Shown: positions 41,374-50,376 of the stretch, one piece after another
Numbering within the stretch: position 1 is the stretch's first letter
How the letters are laid out: every line of letters begins with the position of its first letter
Origin: Actinomadura sp. WMMA1423
GTDB lineage: Bacteria > Actinomycetota > Actinomycetes > Streptosporangiales > Streptosporangiaceae
NCBI RefSeq assembly: GCF_006547145.1
Contig: NZ_CP041244.1
Span: 7,626,001-7,690,000, forward strand
Length of the DNA stretch: 64,000 nucleotides
Direction of reading: 5' to 3'
Position numbers and translations under genes: made by a program
The notes under the pieces: model-generated
Seen by the model: only the letters and a program-made list of their open reading frames with translations
The model's database searches: none
What the model was told of the DNA's origin: nothing

Positions 41374-41499
41374 GCGACCCGGAACGTGAGGTGTCCTGAG
41401 CGGGCCCGGAGACTCGGCTGATTCCTGCCGCCCGTCCCGGGCCCGCCACAGGTCGTACGAACGACCGTGTGATCACCCAGCCGCGCCGCCCGGTGACGC

Positions 41500-42132
41500 T
41501 TACGCGGCCTTCAGGTGCTCGGCGAGCTTCTTGTCCCGGGCCACCCTGACCAGGGCCGCGCTGAGCCGCGCCATGTCCTTCTCCGGCACCTCGGAGGCGA
41601 GCTTCTCGGGGTCGGTGGGCAGGCCGAGCCGCTCGGCGCCCTTCCTCACCTGGCCGTCGACGTAAGGGCGGAGCCACGGCCAGATGGCCTGCGCCTCCCG
41701 GCAGAAGATGTCCACCCCGGTCGGGCCGATGCCGGGGAACTCCCGCAGCAACTCCGCCGCCTTGCGGGGGTCGCGCCCGGCCTCGATGGCGAGGCGCCGC
41801 AGGTCGCCCTTGTACTTGTCCTCGACCATTTCCGCCGTGTCGCCCAGGCGTGACGCGGTGCTCTCGTCGTAGCGGACGTAGTGGCCCCGGCCGAGCGCGT
41901 CGACGCGTTCCTGCCAGGTCAGCCTGCCCATGCCGCGCGACGTGCCGCCCCCGGCCCCGAACAGCTCGCGGGCGGCGGCGACGGCGATGTCGGAGGAGAT
42001 CCGGGCGCTCAGCAGGTTGGCCAGTACGAGCAGCTTGAACAGTGCCGCGGGCTGGTCCTTCAGGGTTATGCCGGCCTCCTCGGCGAACGTCCCGCCGGAC
42101 TCCCGCAGCAGCTTCTTGACGACGGCATCCAT
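41500..42132 (-). CDS. Helix-hairpin-helix endonuclease III-like protein
   Basis: A 210-residue helical protein. LLREFPGIGPTGVDIFCREA (about residues 130-149) is a helix-hairpin-helix, as in the endonuclease III/HhH-GPD superfamily. The catalytic Lys/Asp arrangement is not clear and the C-terminal Fe-S cysteines of Nth are missing, so glycosylase activity is uncertain. ATG 42132 has GGGAGG upstream; several in-frame starts lie nearby. Confidence 0.65.
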   Translation of the reverse strand: MDAVVKKLLRESGGTFAEEAGITLKDQPAALFKLLVLANLLSARISSDIAVAAARELFGAGGGTSRGMGRLTWQERVDALGRGHYVRYDESTASRLGDTAEMVEDKYKGDLRRLAIEAGRDPRKAAELLREFPGIGPTGVDIFCREAQAIWPWLRPYVDGQVRKGAERLGLPTDPEKLASEVPEKDMARLSAALVRVARDKKLAEHLKAA

Positions 42133-42193
42133 GGCATCCACCTCCCGTGTCCGCCGCTGTACCCGAGCCGCCGGAGATGACTCCTGCACCGGC

Positions 42194-42973
42194 TCACAGG
42201 AGGCTGAGCTGTCCTTCCCCGGCGGCCGGGTCGCGGTGCTTCTTCATGTGGCGCCAGCGTGGGAGGTCGTCCAGGTAAGACCACGACAACCGGTGGTGCG
42301 GCGTGGGCCCGTGCTCCTCCAGGGCCTCCTGATGGACGGGTGAGGGGTACCCGGCGCTGTCGGCGAACCCGTAACCGGGGAACTCGCCGTCCAACTCCGC
42401 CATGAGCCGGTCGCGGTGGACCTTCGCCAACACGGACGCGGCCGCGACGGTGACCGACCTCTGGTCCGCCTTGACCTCGCACCGGACGCGCCAGGGGCGG
42501 CTGAGGAAATCGTGCTTGCCGTCGAGGATGACCACATCGGGCCGGACGGGAAGCGCGTCCAACGCGCGGATGGCGGCGCGCCTCAGCGCGGCGGTCATGC
42601 CGAGTTCGTCGATCTCCTCAGGACTGGACGCGCCTATGGCGTGCCCCGAGAGCCACCCCGGAAGGATCGCGGCGAACGACTCGCGATGGGCCTCCGTGAG
42701 GAGCTTGGAGTCGGTCAGCGCGATCGTCCTCTTCCCGCGCCCGGGCAGGACCGGAGGCGGGCTCAGGTCGGTGACCGCCGCGCACACCACCACGGGGCCC
42801 GCCCATGCGCCGCGCCCCACCTCGTCCACCCCCGCGATCACGACCGGACGGCCGCTTCCGGACGGCGCCGCCAGCAGCTCCTCCTCGATCTCGTAGCAGG
42901 CGGCACGAGCGGCGCCCGTGGCGGCGGCAGGGGAGGGGACCAGGCCCGGGAGGGCACCGGTGGAGTCGGTCAA
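42194..42973 (-). CDS. rnhB: Ribonuclease HII
   Basis: A 259-residue RNase HII that cuts RNA in RNA-DNA hybrids and at single ribonucleotides. Acidic active-site motifs are present: DEVGRGAWAGPVV, VVILDGKHDF, and VKADQRSVTVAAASVLAKVHRDRLM (quoted in parts: ADQRSVTVAAASVLAK, HRDRLM). The start is placed at TTG 42973 because AAGGAG lies exactly six bases upstream (42980-42985); longer frames lack a site. In many bacteria rnhB follows rplS and lepB; here it stands alone. Confidence 0.9.
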   Translation of the reverse strand: MTDSTGALPGLVPSPAAATGAARAACYEIEEELLAAPSGSGRPVVIAGVDEVGRGAWAGPVVVCAAVTDLSPPPVLPGRGKRTIALTDSKLLTEAHRESFAAILPGWLSGHAIGASSPEEIDELGMTAALRRAAIRALDALPVRPDVVILDGKHDFLSRPWRVRCEVKADQRSVTVAAASVLAKVHRDRLMAELDGEFPGYGFADSAGYPSPVHQEALEEHGPTPHHRLSWSYLDDLPRWRHMKKHRDPAAGEGQLSLL

Positions 42974-43090
42974 AGGGGTCTCCTTAGACGGCGGACGACC
43001 TGCGTCACCGATCGTAGAGCCGCGCCACTCCCCGTGCCCGGAGACCGGGGGAGCGGAGCCGCGGCAGAGTGAGACTTCCACTTCTGGACA

Positions 43091-43102
43091 GGACAATTGT
43101 CC
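43091..43102. promoter_or_regulatory. 12-bp perfect palindrome between rnhB and the AAA+ gene
   Basis: GGACAATTGTCC lies in the divergent region, 118 bp from the rnhB start and 112 bp from the AAA+ start. It is a candidate operator. No regulator gene adjoins. Confidence 0.4.
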
Positions 43103-43213
43103 GACTCCCATTTGCGGCCCGGGCACCGCGACGCAGCAGGCAGGCTCGATGCGAGACAACGAACAAGGCACGGGGAGTCCCGTTCCGGGCGGTCCTGCGC
43201 TTTACTCGCTTTG

Positions 43214-45769
43214 ATGGCTTTGTTCGGCAGGTCGCGCTCCCGCCCGGCGAAGAACGCCGCGGCGCGGGATCTTTTCGAGCGCCTGAGGTGGCGCTACTTC
43301 CAGATCACTCCGGGGCTGAGGTTCCTGGGGGCCGTGCTGCTCGTCGCGCTCGTGCTGGTGGCCACGGTCTTCCTGGACGGGCCGATCCTCGGCGCGGCGG
43401 CGTTTACGGTGATCCTGCTGCTCGTCGTCCACCTGACGCTCCGCTCGCCCACGGGCATGGCCGTCGGCGCGGTCATCCTGGCCTGGCTCGCCCTATCGGT
43501 GCCTCTGGGCGGGCTCTACCCGGACGAAGGAAATCCGCCGTACCTGAGCCCGATGCTGCTGCTCGGCCTGCTCGCCGTCCCCGTCGCGTTCGTCGCCTTC
43601 CGCCTGCGCGGGTACGCGCCGTGGCGCACGACGCTCCTCGGGCTCGCCGCCGCGGGCGTGGCGACGGCGGCGTGCGCCCACCCGCTGCCGGAGGCGAGCG
43701 TCACGCCGGGCTGGCTGGCGGCCCTGGCCGTCCTCGCATATCGCTGGGACCGGGCGAGACGCACCGTTCCCGCGGAGGCCTACGAGACGGGCTGGGTCCA
43801 GGAGCAGGCGAGCCTGAAGGGGGACGCCATGGCGCCGCGCAAGAACCCCTCCGGCCCGGAGAAGCGTGAACGCCCTGACAAGCAGAGCAGGCCCGACCGG
43901 CGCGGCTCCGGCGAGGACGCCGCCGCCACCGCCGCGCAGGGGCTCCAGCACCAGCGCGCCGCGGCGCAGGCCGCCGAGTCCGGTGCCGTCCCCGATCGCC
44001 AGGCGCCTCCCGAGCGCCGCACGGACCGCCCCGACATCTCCGTGGCGGACGCGCTCGCCGAACTGGAGAACATGATCGGGCTGGAGCCGGTCAAGCGGCA
44101 GGTCCGGTCCATCGCCGCGTCCATCGAGGCCGCGCACATGCGCGCCGCGGCGGGGGTCCCCACCGAGAAGCCGATGCGGCACTTCGTCTTCGTCGGACCG
44201 TCCGGCACGGGCAAGACCACCGTCGCCCGGGTGCTGGCCAAGATCTTCTACGCGTTCGGGCTCCTGCCCGAACCCGCCCTGGTCGAGGCCCACCGCGCGG
44301 ACCTCGTCGGTGAGTTCCTCGGCGCGACGGCCCTCAAGACCAACCGGCTCGTCGACTCGGCCCTGGGCGGGGTGCTGTTCATCGACGAGGCGTACAGCCT
44401 GGTCAACTCAGCCGAAGGGCAGCCCGACCGGTTCGGCGACGAGGCGGTCCAGACCTTGCTCAAGCGCGCCGAGGACGACCGCGACAACCTCGTCATCATC
44501 CTGGCGGGGTACGAGACCCAGATGGAGGAGTTCCTCGACTCCAATCCTGGGCTGGCCTCCAGGTTCGGCACGCGGGTCCACTTCCCGTCCTACCGACCCT
44601 CCGAACTGCTGCAGATCGCCGACTACCACACAGTCCTGCGCGAAGACCGGCTCGACGCGGAGGCCCGCGGACGGCTCGCCGCCCGGTTCGAGGAGGTCGA
44701 GCGGCGCGGCATCATCGACGCCCTGGGCAACGGCAGGTTCGTCCGGTCGCTGGCCGAGGCGGCGGCGCGCGCGCGGGACGTGCGCGTGGTCGAGGCCGTC
44801 TCGTCGTCGGGTGAACCGGCCCGCCCCACCGCCGACGACCTGGTCACCGTGCGCGCCGAGGACGTGGAGGCCGCCTTCGCGGAGGTCACCGAGCGGTTCC
44901 GCGGCTACGCCGAGACCCCGACGCTGGACGAGGCGCTCGGCTCCCTCGACGCGATGATCGGGCTGGAACCGGTGAAGCGGCAGGTCCGCGAGATCGCCGC
45001 CCAGTTGCAGGTGGCCCGGATGCGGCAGGAGCAGGGCCTGGTCACCCGCCCCCCGACCCGCCACTTCGTCTTCACGGGCCCGCCGGGCACCGGCAAGACC
45101 ACGGTCGCGCGGGTCCTCGGCCGCATCTTCGCCGCGTTCGGGCTGCTCGCCCGCCCGGAGGTGGTCGAGGCCCAGCGCGCCGACCTGGTCGGCGAGCACC
45201 TCGGCGCGACCGCGCTGAAGACGAACAAGGTCATCGACTCGGCCCTCGGGGGCGTCCTGTTCGTCGACGAGGCGTACTCGCTGAGCAACCCGGGGTACTC
45301 GGGCGGCGACGCGTTCGGCGCCGAGGCCGTGCAGACCCTGCTCAAGCGGGCCGAGGACGACCGCGACCGGCTTGTCGTCATCCTGGCCGGATACGACGCC
45401 GACATGACCCGGTTCCTGGCCTCCAACCCCGGGCTCGCCTCCCGCTTCGACCTGCGCGTGGACTTCCCCTCCTACGGACCGGACGAACTGCTCCGCATAG
45501 CCCAGCTCATGGCCGAGCAAGGCGGTGACGAGTGGGAGGAGCGCGCCCTGGACGACCTGGCCCTCGTGTTCCAGCGCGCATGTGGCACGGGCCGGATCGA
45601 CGAGCTCGGCAACGGACGCTTCGCCCGCTCCATGTACGAGAAGGCGTGCGCGTGCAGGGCGCTCCGGGCGGCGCGCCTCGGCTCCGCGGCGACCGCCGCC
45701 GACCTGACGCTCCTCACCACCGACGACGTCCGGGACGCTTTCAGCGAGCTGACCCACCGTCTCGCCTGA
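43214..45769 (+). CDS. Membrane-anchored protein with two CbxX/SpoVK-type AAA+ domains
   Basis: An 851-residue protein. Residues about 32-185 contain about five or six hydrophobic segments, then a charged linker to about 270. Two CbxX/CfqX-type AAA+ modules follow: Walker A GPSGTGKTT near residue 328 and Walker B FIDEAYS near 390; Walker A GPPGTGKTT near 622 and FVDEAYS near 684. Both are complete, with matching LGATALKTN and GYxxxMxxFL segments, indicating an internal duplication. EccA of type VII secretion uses the same ATPase family but is soluble with one module. ATG 43214 has no clear ribosome site. Function unknown. Confidence 0.8.
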   Translation: MALFGRSRSRPAKNAAARDLFERLRWRYFQITPGLRFLGAVLLVALVLVATVFLDGPILGAAAFTVILLLVVHLTLRSPTGMAVGAVILAWLALSVPLGGLYPDEGNPPYLSPMLLLGLLAVPVAFVAFRLRGYAPWRTTLLGLAAAGVATAACAHPLPEASVTPGWLAALAVLAYRWDRARRTVPAEAYETGWVQEQASLKGDAMAPRKNPSGPEKRERPDKQSRPDRRGSGEDAAATAAQGLQHQRAAAQAAESGAVPDRQAPPERRTDRPDISVADALAELENMIGLEPVKRQVRSIAASIEAAHMRAAAGVPTEKPMRHFVFVGPSGTGKTTVARVLAKIFYAFGLLPEPALVEAHRADLVGEFLGATALKTNRLVDSALGGVLFIDEAYSLVNSAEGQPDRFGDEAVQTLLKRAEDDRDNLVIILAGYETQMEEFLDSNPGLASRFGTRVHFPSYRPSELLQIADYHTVLREDRLDAEARGRLAARFEEVERRGIIDALGNGRFVRSLAEAAARARDVRVVEAVSSSGEPARPTADDLVTVRAEDVEAAFAEVTERFRGYAETPTLDEALGSLDAMIGLEPVKRQVREIAAQLQVARMRQEQGLVTRPPTRHFVFTGPPGTGKTTVARVLGRIFAAFGLLARPEVVEAQRADLVGEHLGATALKTNKVIDSALGGVLFVDEAYSLSNPGYSGGDAFGAEAVQTLLKRAEDDRDRLVVILAGYDADMTRFLASNPGLASRFDLRVDFPSYGPDELLRIAQLMAEQGGDEWEERALDDLALVFQRACGTGRIDELGNGRFARSMYEKACACRALRAARLGSAATAADLTLLTTDDVRDAFSELTHRLA

Positions 45770-45823
45770 CCGGCCGCACCCTCTGCCCGGCGCGGTGTCG
45801 GTGGGCCGCGCTTTAATCGGGGC

Positions 45824-46909
45824 ATGGCCTCGGTGACGTGGGAGCAGGTCCTCGCCTGGCGCATGCGGCGGCAGTTCGTCGAACGGGCGGAGGACGCGTC
45901 CGCGGTGGAGGTCGCCCGGCGGCTGGCGGGCGTGCAGGCACAGGTGGCGTCCGCCGCCGAGTTGGCCATCGCCGTCCGTCAGCGGATGCCCGTCGCCGGC
46001 GAGGTGCCGCGGGCCCTTCTGGAGGAGCGGACGCTCGTCAAGACGTGGGCGGCGCGCGGCACCCTCCACCTCCTGCCGGCGGACGAGGCCGGCGCCCATC
46101 TGAAGCTGTGCTCGTCCATCCGCAACTGGGAGAAGGGGGCCTGGCAGCGGACCTTCGGCACCACGCCGGCCGACCTGGAGGCGATCGCCGCGGCCGCCGC
46201 CGACGCCCTGTCGGGTGGGGCGGCGCTCACCCGCGAGGAACTCACGCGCGCCGTCGTCGACGAGACGGGTTCGCGGCACCTCGCGGAGGTGCTCGGCTCC
46301 GGCTGGGGCACGCTGCTCAAGCCGCTGGCGTGGTGGGGGGTGCTCTGCTACGGACCGCCCCAGGGCACCAAGGTGACGTTCACGTCTCCGGCGCGATGGC
46401 TGCCAGGCTGGGCGGGCCTGCCTTCCATGGACGACGCCGCCCGTAGCGTGATCCACGCCTACCTGGGCGCCCACGGGCCCGCGACCCCTGACATGTTCGA
46501 CAACTGGCTGATGCGCAAGCAGAGCCGGAAGAAGGACGTCAGGGCGTGGTTCGCCGCCGCCGAGGAGGGGTTGGCCACCGTCGAGGTCGAGGGCGCCCCC
46601 ATGCACGTCTTGGGCGAGCACGTGGACGAACTCCTCGACACCGAGCCCAGCACGTCCGTCCGGCTGCTCGGCGGGTTCGACCAGTACATCCTGGGCGCGG
46701 GCACGGGCGCGACCTACCTGGTACCGGCCGAACACAGGGGCAGGGTGAGCCGGGCGGCAGGGTGGATCTCCCCGGTCGTCCTGTATGGGGGACGCGTCGC
46801 CGGAGTCTGGGACCCGGCGGGTGGCGAGGTGGCCGTGACCCCGTTCGAGGACATCCCCGCCACGCCCCTCAAGGAGGAGGTGAACCGCGTGGCCCCGCTG
46901 CTGGGCTGA
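45824..46909 (+). CDS. Winged-helix AlkZ/AlkX-type DNA glycosylase-like protein
   Basis: A 361-residue protein of the HTH_42 family. The N-terminal GVQAQ at residues 37-40 matches the catalytic QxQ motif of AlkZ-type glycosylases, which unhook interstrand crosslinks and remove bulky alkyl adducts. RGTLHLLPADE and the C-terminal LGGFDQYILG are also family features. It may protect against an alkylating natural product or act in general repair. TTTAAT (45812-45817) lies 6 nt before the ATG, so the message may be leaderless. Confidence 0.75.
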   Translation: MASVTWEQVLAWRMRRQFVERAEDASAVEVARRLAGVQAQVASAAELAIAVRQRMPVAGEVPRALLEERTLVKTWAARGTLHLLPADEAGAHLKLCSSIRNWEKGAWQRTFGTTPADLEAIAAAAADALSGGAALTREELTRAVVDETGSRHLAEVLGSGWGTLLKPLAWWGVLCYGPPQGTKVTFTSPARWLPGWAGLPSMDDAARSVIHAYLGAHGPATPDMFDNWLMRKQSRKKDVRAWFAAAEEGLATVEVEGAPMHVLGEHVDELLDTEPSTSVRLLGGFDQYILGAGTGATYLVPAEHRGRVSRAAGWISPVVLYGGRVAGVWDPAGGEVAVTPFEDIPATPLKEEVNRVAPLLG

Positions 46910-46956
46910 CCCACGCCTCGCCTGGGGCGCGATGACCGCACCCCACTAATAGCTGT

Positions 46957-47679
46957 ATGAATCGGTCGTCTAGGGTGCCCAGCGTGGACGAGCGGGATGA
47001 GCCGGCGGAGTATCGGCAGACGCCGTACAGGGCGCCGGACGGCGCCACCGAACTGCTGCTGGTCAGGCACGGCGCCTCCGCGCCCGCGCGCCCGGACCGG
47101 CCGTTCCCCCTCCTGGACGGCCACGGCGACCCCGAGCTCGCGCCAGAGGGACGGCAGCAGGCCGAACGGGTGGGCGAGCGGCTCGCCGGGGAGCGCCTGG
47201 ACGCCATCTACGTGACGCCTCTGCGCCGCACTTCGCAGACGGCGGCGCCGCTCGCCCGTCGGCTCGGGCTGGAGCCGCGGGTCGAGCGCGACCTGCGCGA
47301 GGTCCACCTCGGCGAGTGGGAGGGCGGGCTGTTCCGCAGGATGGTCGCCGAGAACGATCCGGTGGCACAGCGGATGTTCGCCGAAGAGCGATGGGACGTC
47401 ATCCCGGGGGCGGAGGGGAACGAGGTGTTCGCGGCGCGCGTCGAGGAGGGCCTCGCCCGGCTCGCGGCGGCGCACGCGGGAGGCCGGATCGCCGTGTTCA
47501 CCCACGGCGGGGTGATCGCGCAGGCTCTCGCGGCCGCCACCGGCGCGCGGCCGTTCGCGTTCCTCGGCGCGGACAACGGCTCGATCTCACGCCTGGTCAG
47601 GCTCGGAGGCATGGCGTCGGTCCGCGGCTTCAACGACATCTCCCACCTGGACCGCCCCGCCCCCGCGCCGCTGACCTAG
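46957..47679 (+). CDS. Histidine phosphatase family protein
   Basis: A 240-residue phosphoglycerate-mutase-like phosphatase. The RHG motif is at residues 37-39 (LLVRHGAS), the proton donor Glu lies in REVHLGEWEGG, and the second catalytic His is in AVFTHGGVI. Substrate unknown; such enzymes act on sugar phosphates, nucleotides or phosphoproteins. The ATG 46957 start adds about 30 residues before the domain; a GTG at 46984 is an alternative. Confidence 0.82.
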   Translation: MNRSSRVPSVDERDEPAEYRQTPYRAPDGATELLLVRHGASAPARPDRPFPLLDGHGDPELAPEGRQQAERVGERLAGERLDAIYVTPLRRTSQTAAPLARRLGLEPRVERDLREVHLGEWEGGLFRRMVAENDPVAQRMFAEERWDVIPGAEGNEVFAARVEEGLARLAAAHAGGRIAVFTHGGVIAQALAAATGARPFAFLGADNGSISRLVRLGGMASVRGFNDISHLDRPAPAPLT

Positions 47680-47706
47680 CGCGGCGCTCCGCCGGGCCGG
47701 CGTTTC

Positions 47707-47736
47707 GTTGACTTGGGCAGTGCTGCCCTTCTCAAC
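47707..47736. terminator. Hairpin between converging histidine phosphatase and pxpC genes
   Basis: GGGCAG and CTGCCC (47715-47728) form the upper stem; GTTGA (47707-47711) and TCAAC (47732-47736) form the lower stem across a small internal loop. Confidence 0.6.
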
Positions 47737-47764
47737 CGCCCCATGAGGGCGACATGCCGCGGTG

Positions 47765-48625
47765 TCAACGCGTTGGTCGCAACCGGAACCGGAGCTTCTG
47801 GCCCGGACGGAGCTGCGCGGCCCCGGACACCGCGGAGGCGGCGAGGACGGCCACCACGGGATAGCCGCCGGTGGTCGGATGGTCGGCGAGGAAGATGATG
47901 GGCAGCCCGCTGGGCGGCACCTGGAGGGAGCCGATGACCATGCCCTCACTGCCGAGTTCGCCGTCGCGCGCCCGTTCCAACCGTGGGCCGTCCAAGCGCA
48001 CGCCCACGCGGTTGCTGTCCGGCGACACCTCGTAGTGCGTGGACGTGAGCGTGGCCAGTGCTGTGGGAGTGAACCAGTCGGCGCGGGGCCCCGGCAGGAT
48101 CTGCAGGATCGGTGCCTCTAGCAGAGGCGCCTCAGGCACGACGTCCACGTTGATGTGGCGCAGTTCCTTGGCGGACCCGGTCGGCAGGCAGTCGCCCGGC
48201 GCGAGCGGGGCCGGCCCGAGGCCGGACAGGAGGTCGGTCGACCGGCTTCCTAGAACCTCCTCCACGGCGACACCGCCACGCACGGCGACGTAGCTGCGGA
48301 GCCCCGCAGTGGGTGTGCCGAGCTCCAGCAGGGCCCCGGCCGCGACGTAGCAGGGCGCATTCGTTCCGTGAGCGCGGCCGTCGATCCGCAACGGCGCCGG
48401 GGCGCCGGTCACCGCGATCCAGGCGCGCTCATGGAAGCGCAGGGCCGCCCCACCGAAGGTGAACTCGAGGCCGGCCGCGCCTTCGGGGTTGCCCACCAGC
48501 CGGTTGGCGAGCCTGAACGCTCGCTGGTCCGCGGCACCGGATCGTGGGACGCCGAGATGCGCGCGCCCGGGCCTGCCGAGATCCTGGACGGTCGCCAGCG
48601 GCCCGGGCCGCACGACCTCGATCAA
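47765..48625 (-). CDS. pxpC: 5-oxoprolinase subunit C (KipA-like)
   Basis: A 286-residue protein of the biotin-dependent carboxylase-like/KipA family (VQDLGRPGRAHLGVPRSGA at the start; GLEFTFGG). It completes the PxpABC enzyme that opens 5-oxoproline to glutamate with ATP. The start is TTG 48625, overlapping the stop codon of pxpB (TTGA), so translation is coupled. The gene order is pxpA-pxpB-pxpC on the minus strand. Confidence 0.88.
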   Translation of the reverse strand: MIEVVRPGPLATVQDLGRPGRAHLGVPRSGAADQRAFRLANRLVGNPEGAAGLEFTFGGAALRFHERAWIAVTGAPAPLRIDGRAHGTNAPCYVAAGALLELGTPTAGLRSYVAVRGGVAVEEVLGSRSTDLLSGLGPAPLAPGDCLPTGSAKELRHINVDVVPEAPLLEAPILQILPGPRADWFTPTALATLTSTHYEVSPDSNRVGVRLDGPRLERARDGELGSEGMVIGSLQVPPSGLPIIFLADHPTTGGYPVVAVLAASAVSGAAQLRPGQKLRFRLRPTR

Positions 48626-49236
48626 GAACGCTCCTCGGGGACGAACCGGACCCGCGTCCCCGGCTGGAGCAGGGACGGCGGATCGCGCGACACGTCCCAC
48701 AGCGGCAGGCGGCTGCGCCCGAGCAACCGCCAGCCGCCCGGCGACCGTGACGGATACACCGCCGCGTACGGGCCCGCCACCGCGACCGATCCGGCCGGGA
48801 CGGACTTGCGCGGCGACTCGCGCCGCGCCACGTGCAGCGCCGGATCCAGCCCCGACAGGTAGCCGAAGCCGGGGGAGAAGCCGAGGTAGGCGACCGTGTA
48901 CGAGCTCGCGGAATGGCGCCGGACGACCTCCTCGCGCGAGAGCCCGGTGAGGGAGGCGACCTCGTCGAGGTCCTCCCCGTCGTAGACGACCGGGATCTCG
49001 ACCGGCCGGGCGTCGCCCGCCGCGCCGTCGCCCAGGCGCAGTCGCGGCAGGAGCGCGGCCAGGCGCCCGAGGTCGGCGGAGTGGTCCGCCATCACCAGGA
49101 CGGTCCGCTCGCCAGGGACGACGTCGACGACACCGGGTGGGGGCGCGTCCCTCAGGGCGGCGTGCAGGCGGTGGGCGGTCGCGAGGTCGCCCGTCTCCAC
49201 GAGCAAGGCGGTCTCTCCGGCCCGCCGCACGTTCAC
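48622..49236 (-). CDS. pxpB: 5-oxoprolinase subunit B (KipI-like)
   Basis: A 204-residue protein of the KipI/allophanate hydrolase subunit 1 family: EIPVVYDGEDLDEVA, YTVAYLGFSPGFGYLSGL and PAGSVAVAG are conserved. It overlaps pxpA by 4 nt (ATGA) and pxpC by 3 nt, as in a tightly coupled operon. It forms the BC complex with PxpC. Confidence 0.9.
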   Translation of the reverse strand: MNVRRAGETALLVETGDLATAHRLHAALRDAPPPGVVDVVPGERTVLVMADHSADLGRLAALLPRLRLGDGAAGDARPVEIPVVYDGEDLDEVASLTGLSREEVVRRHSASSYTVAYLGFSPGFGYLSGLDPALHVARRESPRKSVPAGSVAVAGPYAAVYPSRSPGGWRLLGRSRLPLWDVSRDPPSLLQPGTRVRFVPEERS

Positions 49237-49985
49237 GCGAACGACTCCAGGATGACGCCCGCGTCGGACAGCGCGGAACGGACGGCCTTGGCGAGTTCCA
49301 CCGCGCCCGGGGTGTCGCCGTGCACGCAGATGGAGCGCGCCTTCAGGGGGACCTCGGTGCCGTCCACGGCGACGACGGTGCCGCCCACCGCCATCTGCAC
49401 CGCCCGCTCCACGACCGTGTGCGGGTCATGGACGACCGCCCCCGGCTCCCGGCGGGACACGAGCGCACCGGACGGCGTGTAGGCGCGGTCGGCGAAGCAT
49501 TCGGCGACGACGGTGAGCCCGTCCGCGACGTCATGCACGGCGGAGCCCGGAAGCGTGAGGAGGGGGAGGGACGGGTCGTACGCCCGCACCGCGTCGGCCA
49601 CCGCGCGCGCTTGGACGGGGTCACGCGCGACCCTGTTGTACAGGGCTCCGTGCGGTTTCACGTAGGCAACACGTCCGCCCTCCGCACGCGCGATACCGTC
49701 CAGCGCCGCGAGCTGGTAGAGGACCTCGGCGGTCAGTTCGGGCGCGGCCACGTCCATCTCCCGGCGGCCGAACCCGGCAAGGTCCCAGTAGGAGACCTGC
49801 GCGCCGATCGTCACCCCGCGCTCGACCGCCGCCGCGCACACCCGGCGCATGATCAGCGGATCGCCCGCGTGGAACCCGCACGCCACGTTCGCGCTCGTGA
49901 TGACGTCGAGCAGCGCCGAGTCGTCGCCCAAGCGCCAGACGCCGAACCCCTCGCCGAGGTCGGCGTTGACGTCGATGACCGTCAT
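49233..49985 (-). CDS. pxpA: 5-oxoprolinase subunit A (LamB/YcsF family)
   Basis: A 250-residue protein with the family hallmarks DVNADLGEGFG at the start, NVACGFHAGDP, and YVKPHGALYN. PxpA works with PxpBC in ATP-dependent hydrolysis of 5-oxoproline, a damage product of glutamine and glutamate. Its start lies 22 bp after the stop of the 122-residue gene upstream, so it could be read from the same transcript. Confidence 0.92.
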   Translation of the reverse strand: MTVIDVNADLGEGFGVWRLGDDSALLDVITSANVACGFHAGDPLIMRRVCAAAVERGVTIGAQVSYWDLAGFGRREMDVAAPELTAEVLYQLAALDGIARAEGGRVAYVKPHGALYNRVARDPVQARAVADAVRAYDPSLPLLTLPGSAVHDVADGLTVVAECFADRAYTPSGALVSRREPGAVVHDPHTVVERAVQMAVGGTVVAVDGTEVPLKARSICVHGDTPGAVELAKAVRSALSDAGVILESFA

Positions 49986-50007
49986 GCCCCACCACCGATC
50001 CCCGTGC

Positions 50008-50376
50008 TCAGACGGTCTCCTCGCGCATGTCCTCGACCTCGTGCATGGACGCCCACGCCTGGTACACGCCGCGGTCGAACGGCTCCAGGCCGAGCCGTTC
50101 CGCGACCGGCGCCTTGCCGCCGCTGTACTCCACGCGCAGCCAGCCCTCGTGCTCGCCGAGCACCACGAACGGCTCGCCGCGCCACGTGCAGTGGGTGGTG
50201 ACGTACTGGAGGCGGTCGACGTCCGCCAGGGGCACCACCTTGACGTACCGGTCCGGGGTGACCTGCAGGAAGCCCTCCACCAGCCGTGCGGCGTAGAGGC
50301 GCACCTGGTCGCCGTCCGGGCTCGCCTCGTACTCGGCGCCGCGCCAGCCCGCGTAGTAGCCGTGCCGGATGCTCAT
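50008..50376 (-). CDS. 122-residue partner protein of unknown function
   Basis: A small acidic soluble protein starting ATG 50376, overlapping the stop of the preceding 706-residue gene by 4 nt (ATGA). It contains GYYAGWRGAEYEASPDGD, an RYVKVVPLADVDRLQYVTT strand region and GEPFVVLGEHEGWLRVEY, which look like a compact beta-rich fold. No family is recognised. The tight coupling implies a functional partner of the upstream protein, possibly an inhibitor or immunity-like protein of its C-terminal module; this is inference. Confidence 0.65.
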   Translation of the reverse strand: MSIRHGYYAGWRGAEYEASPDGDQVRLYAARLVEGFLQVTPDRYVKVVPLADVDRLQYVTTHCTWRGEPFVVLGEHEGWLRVEYSGGKAPVAERLGLEPFDRGVYQAWASMHEVEDMREETV

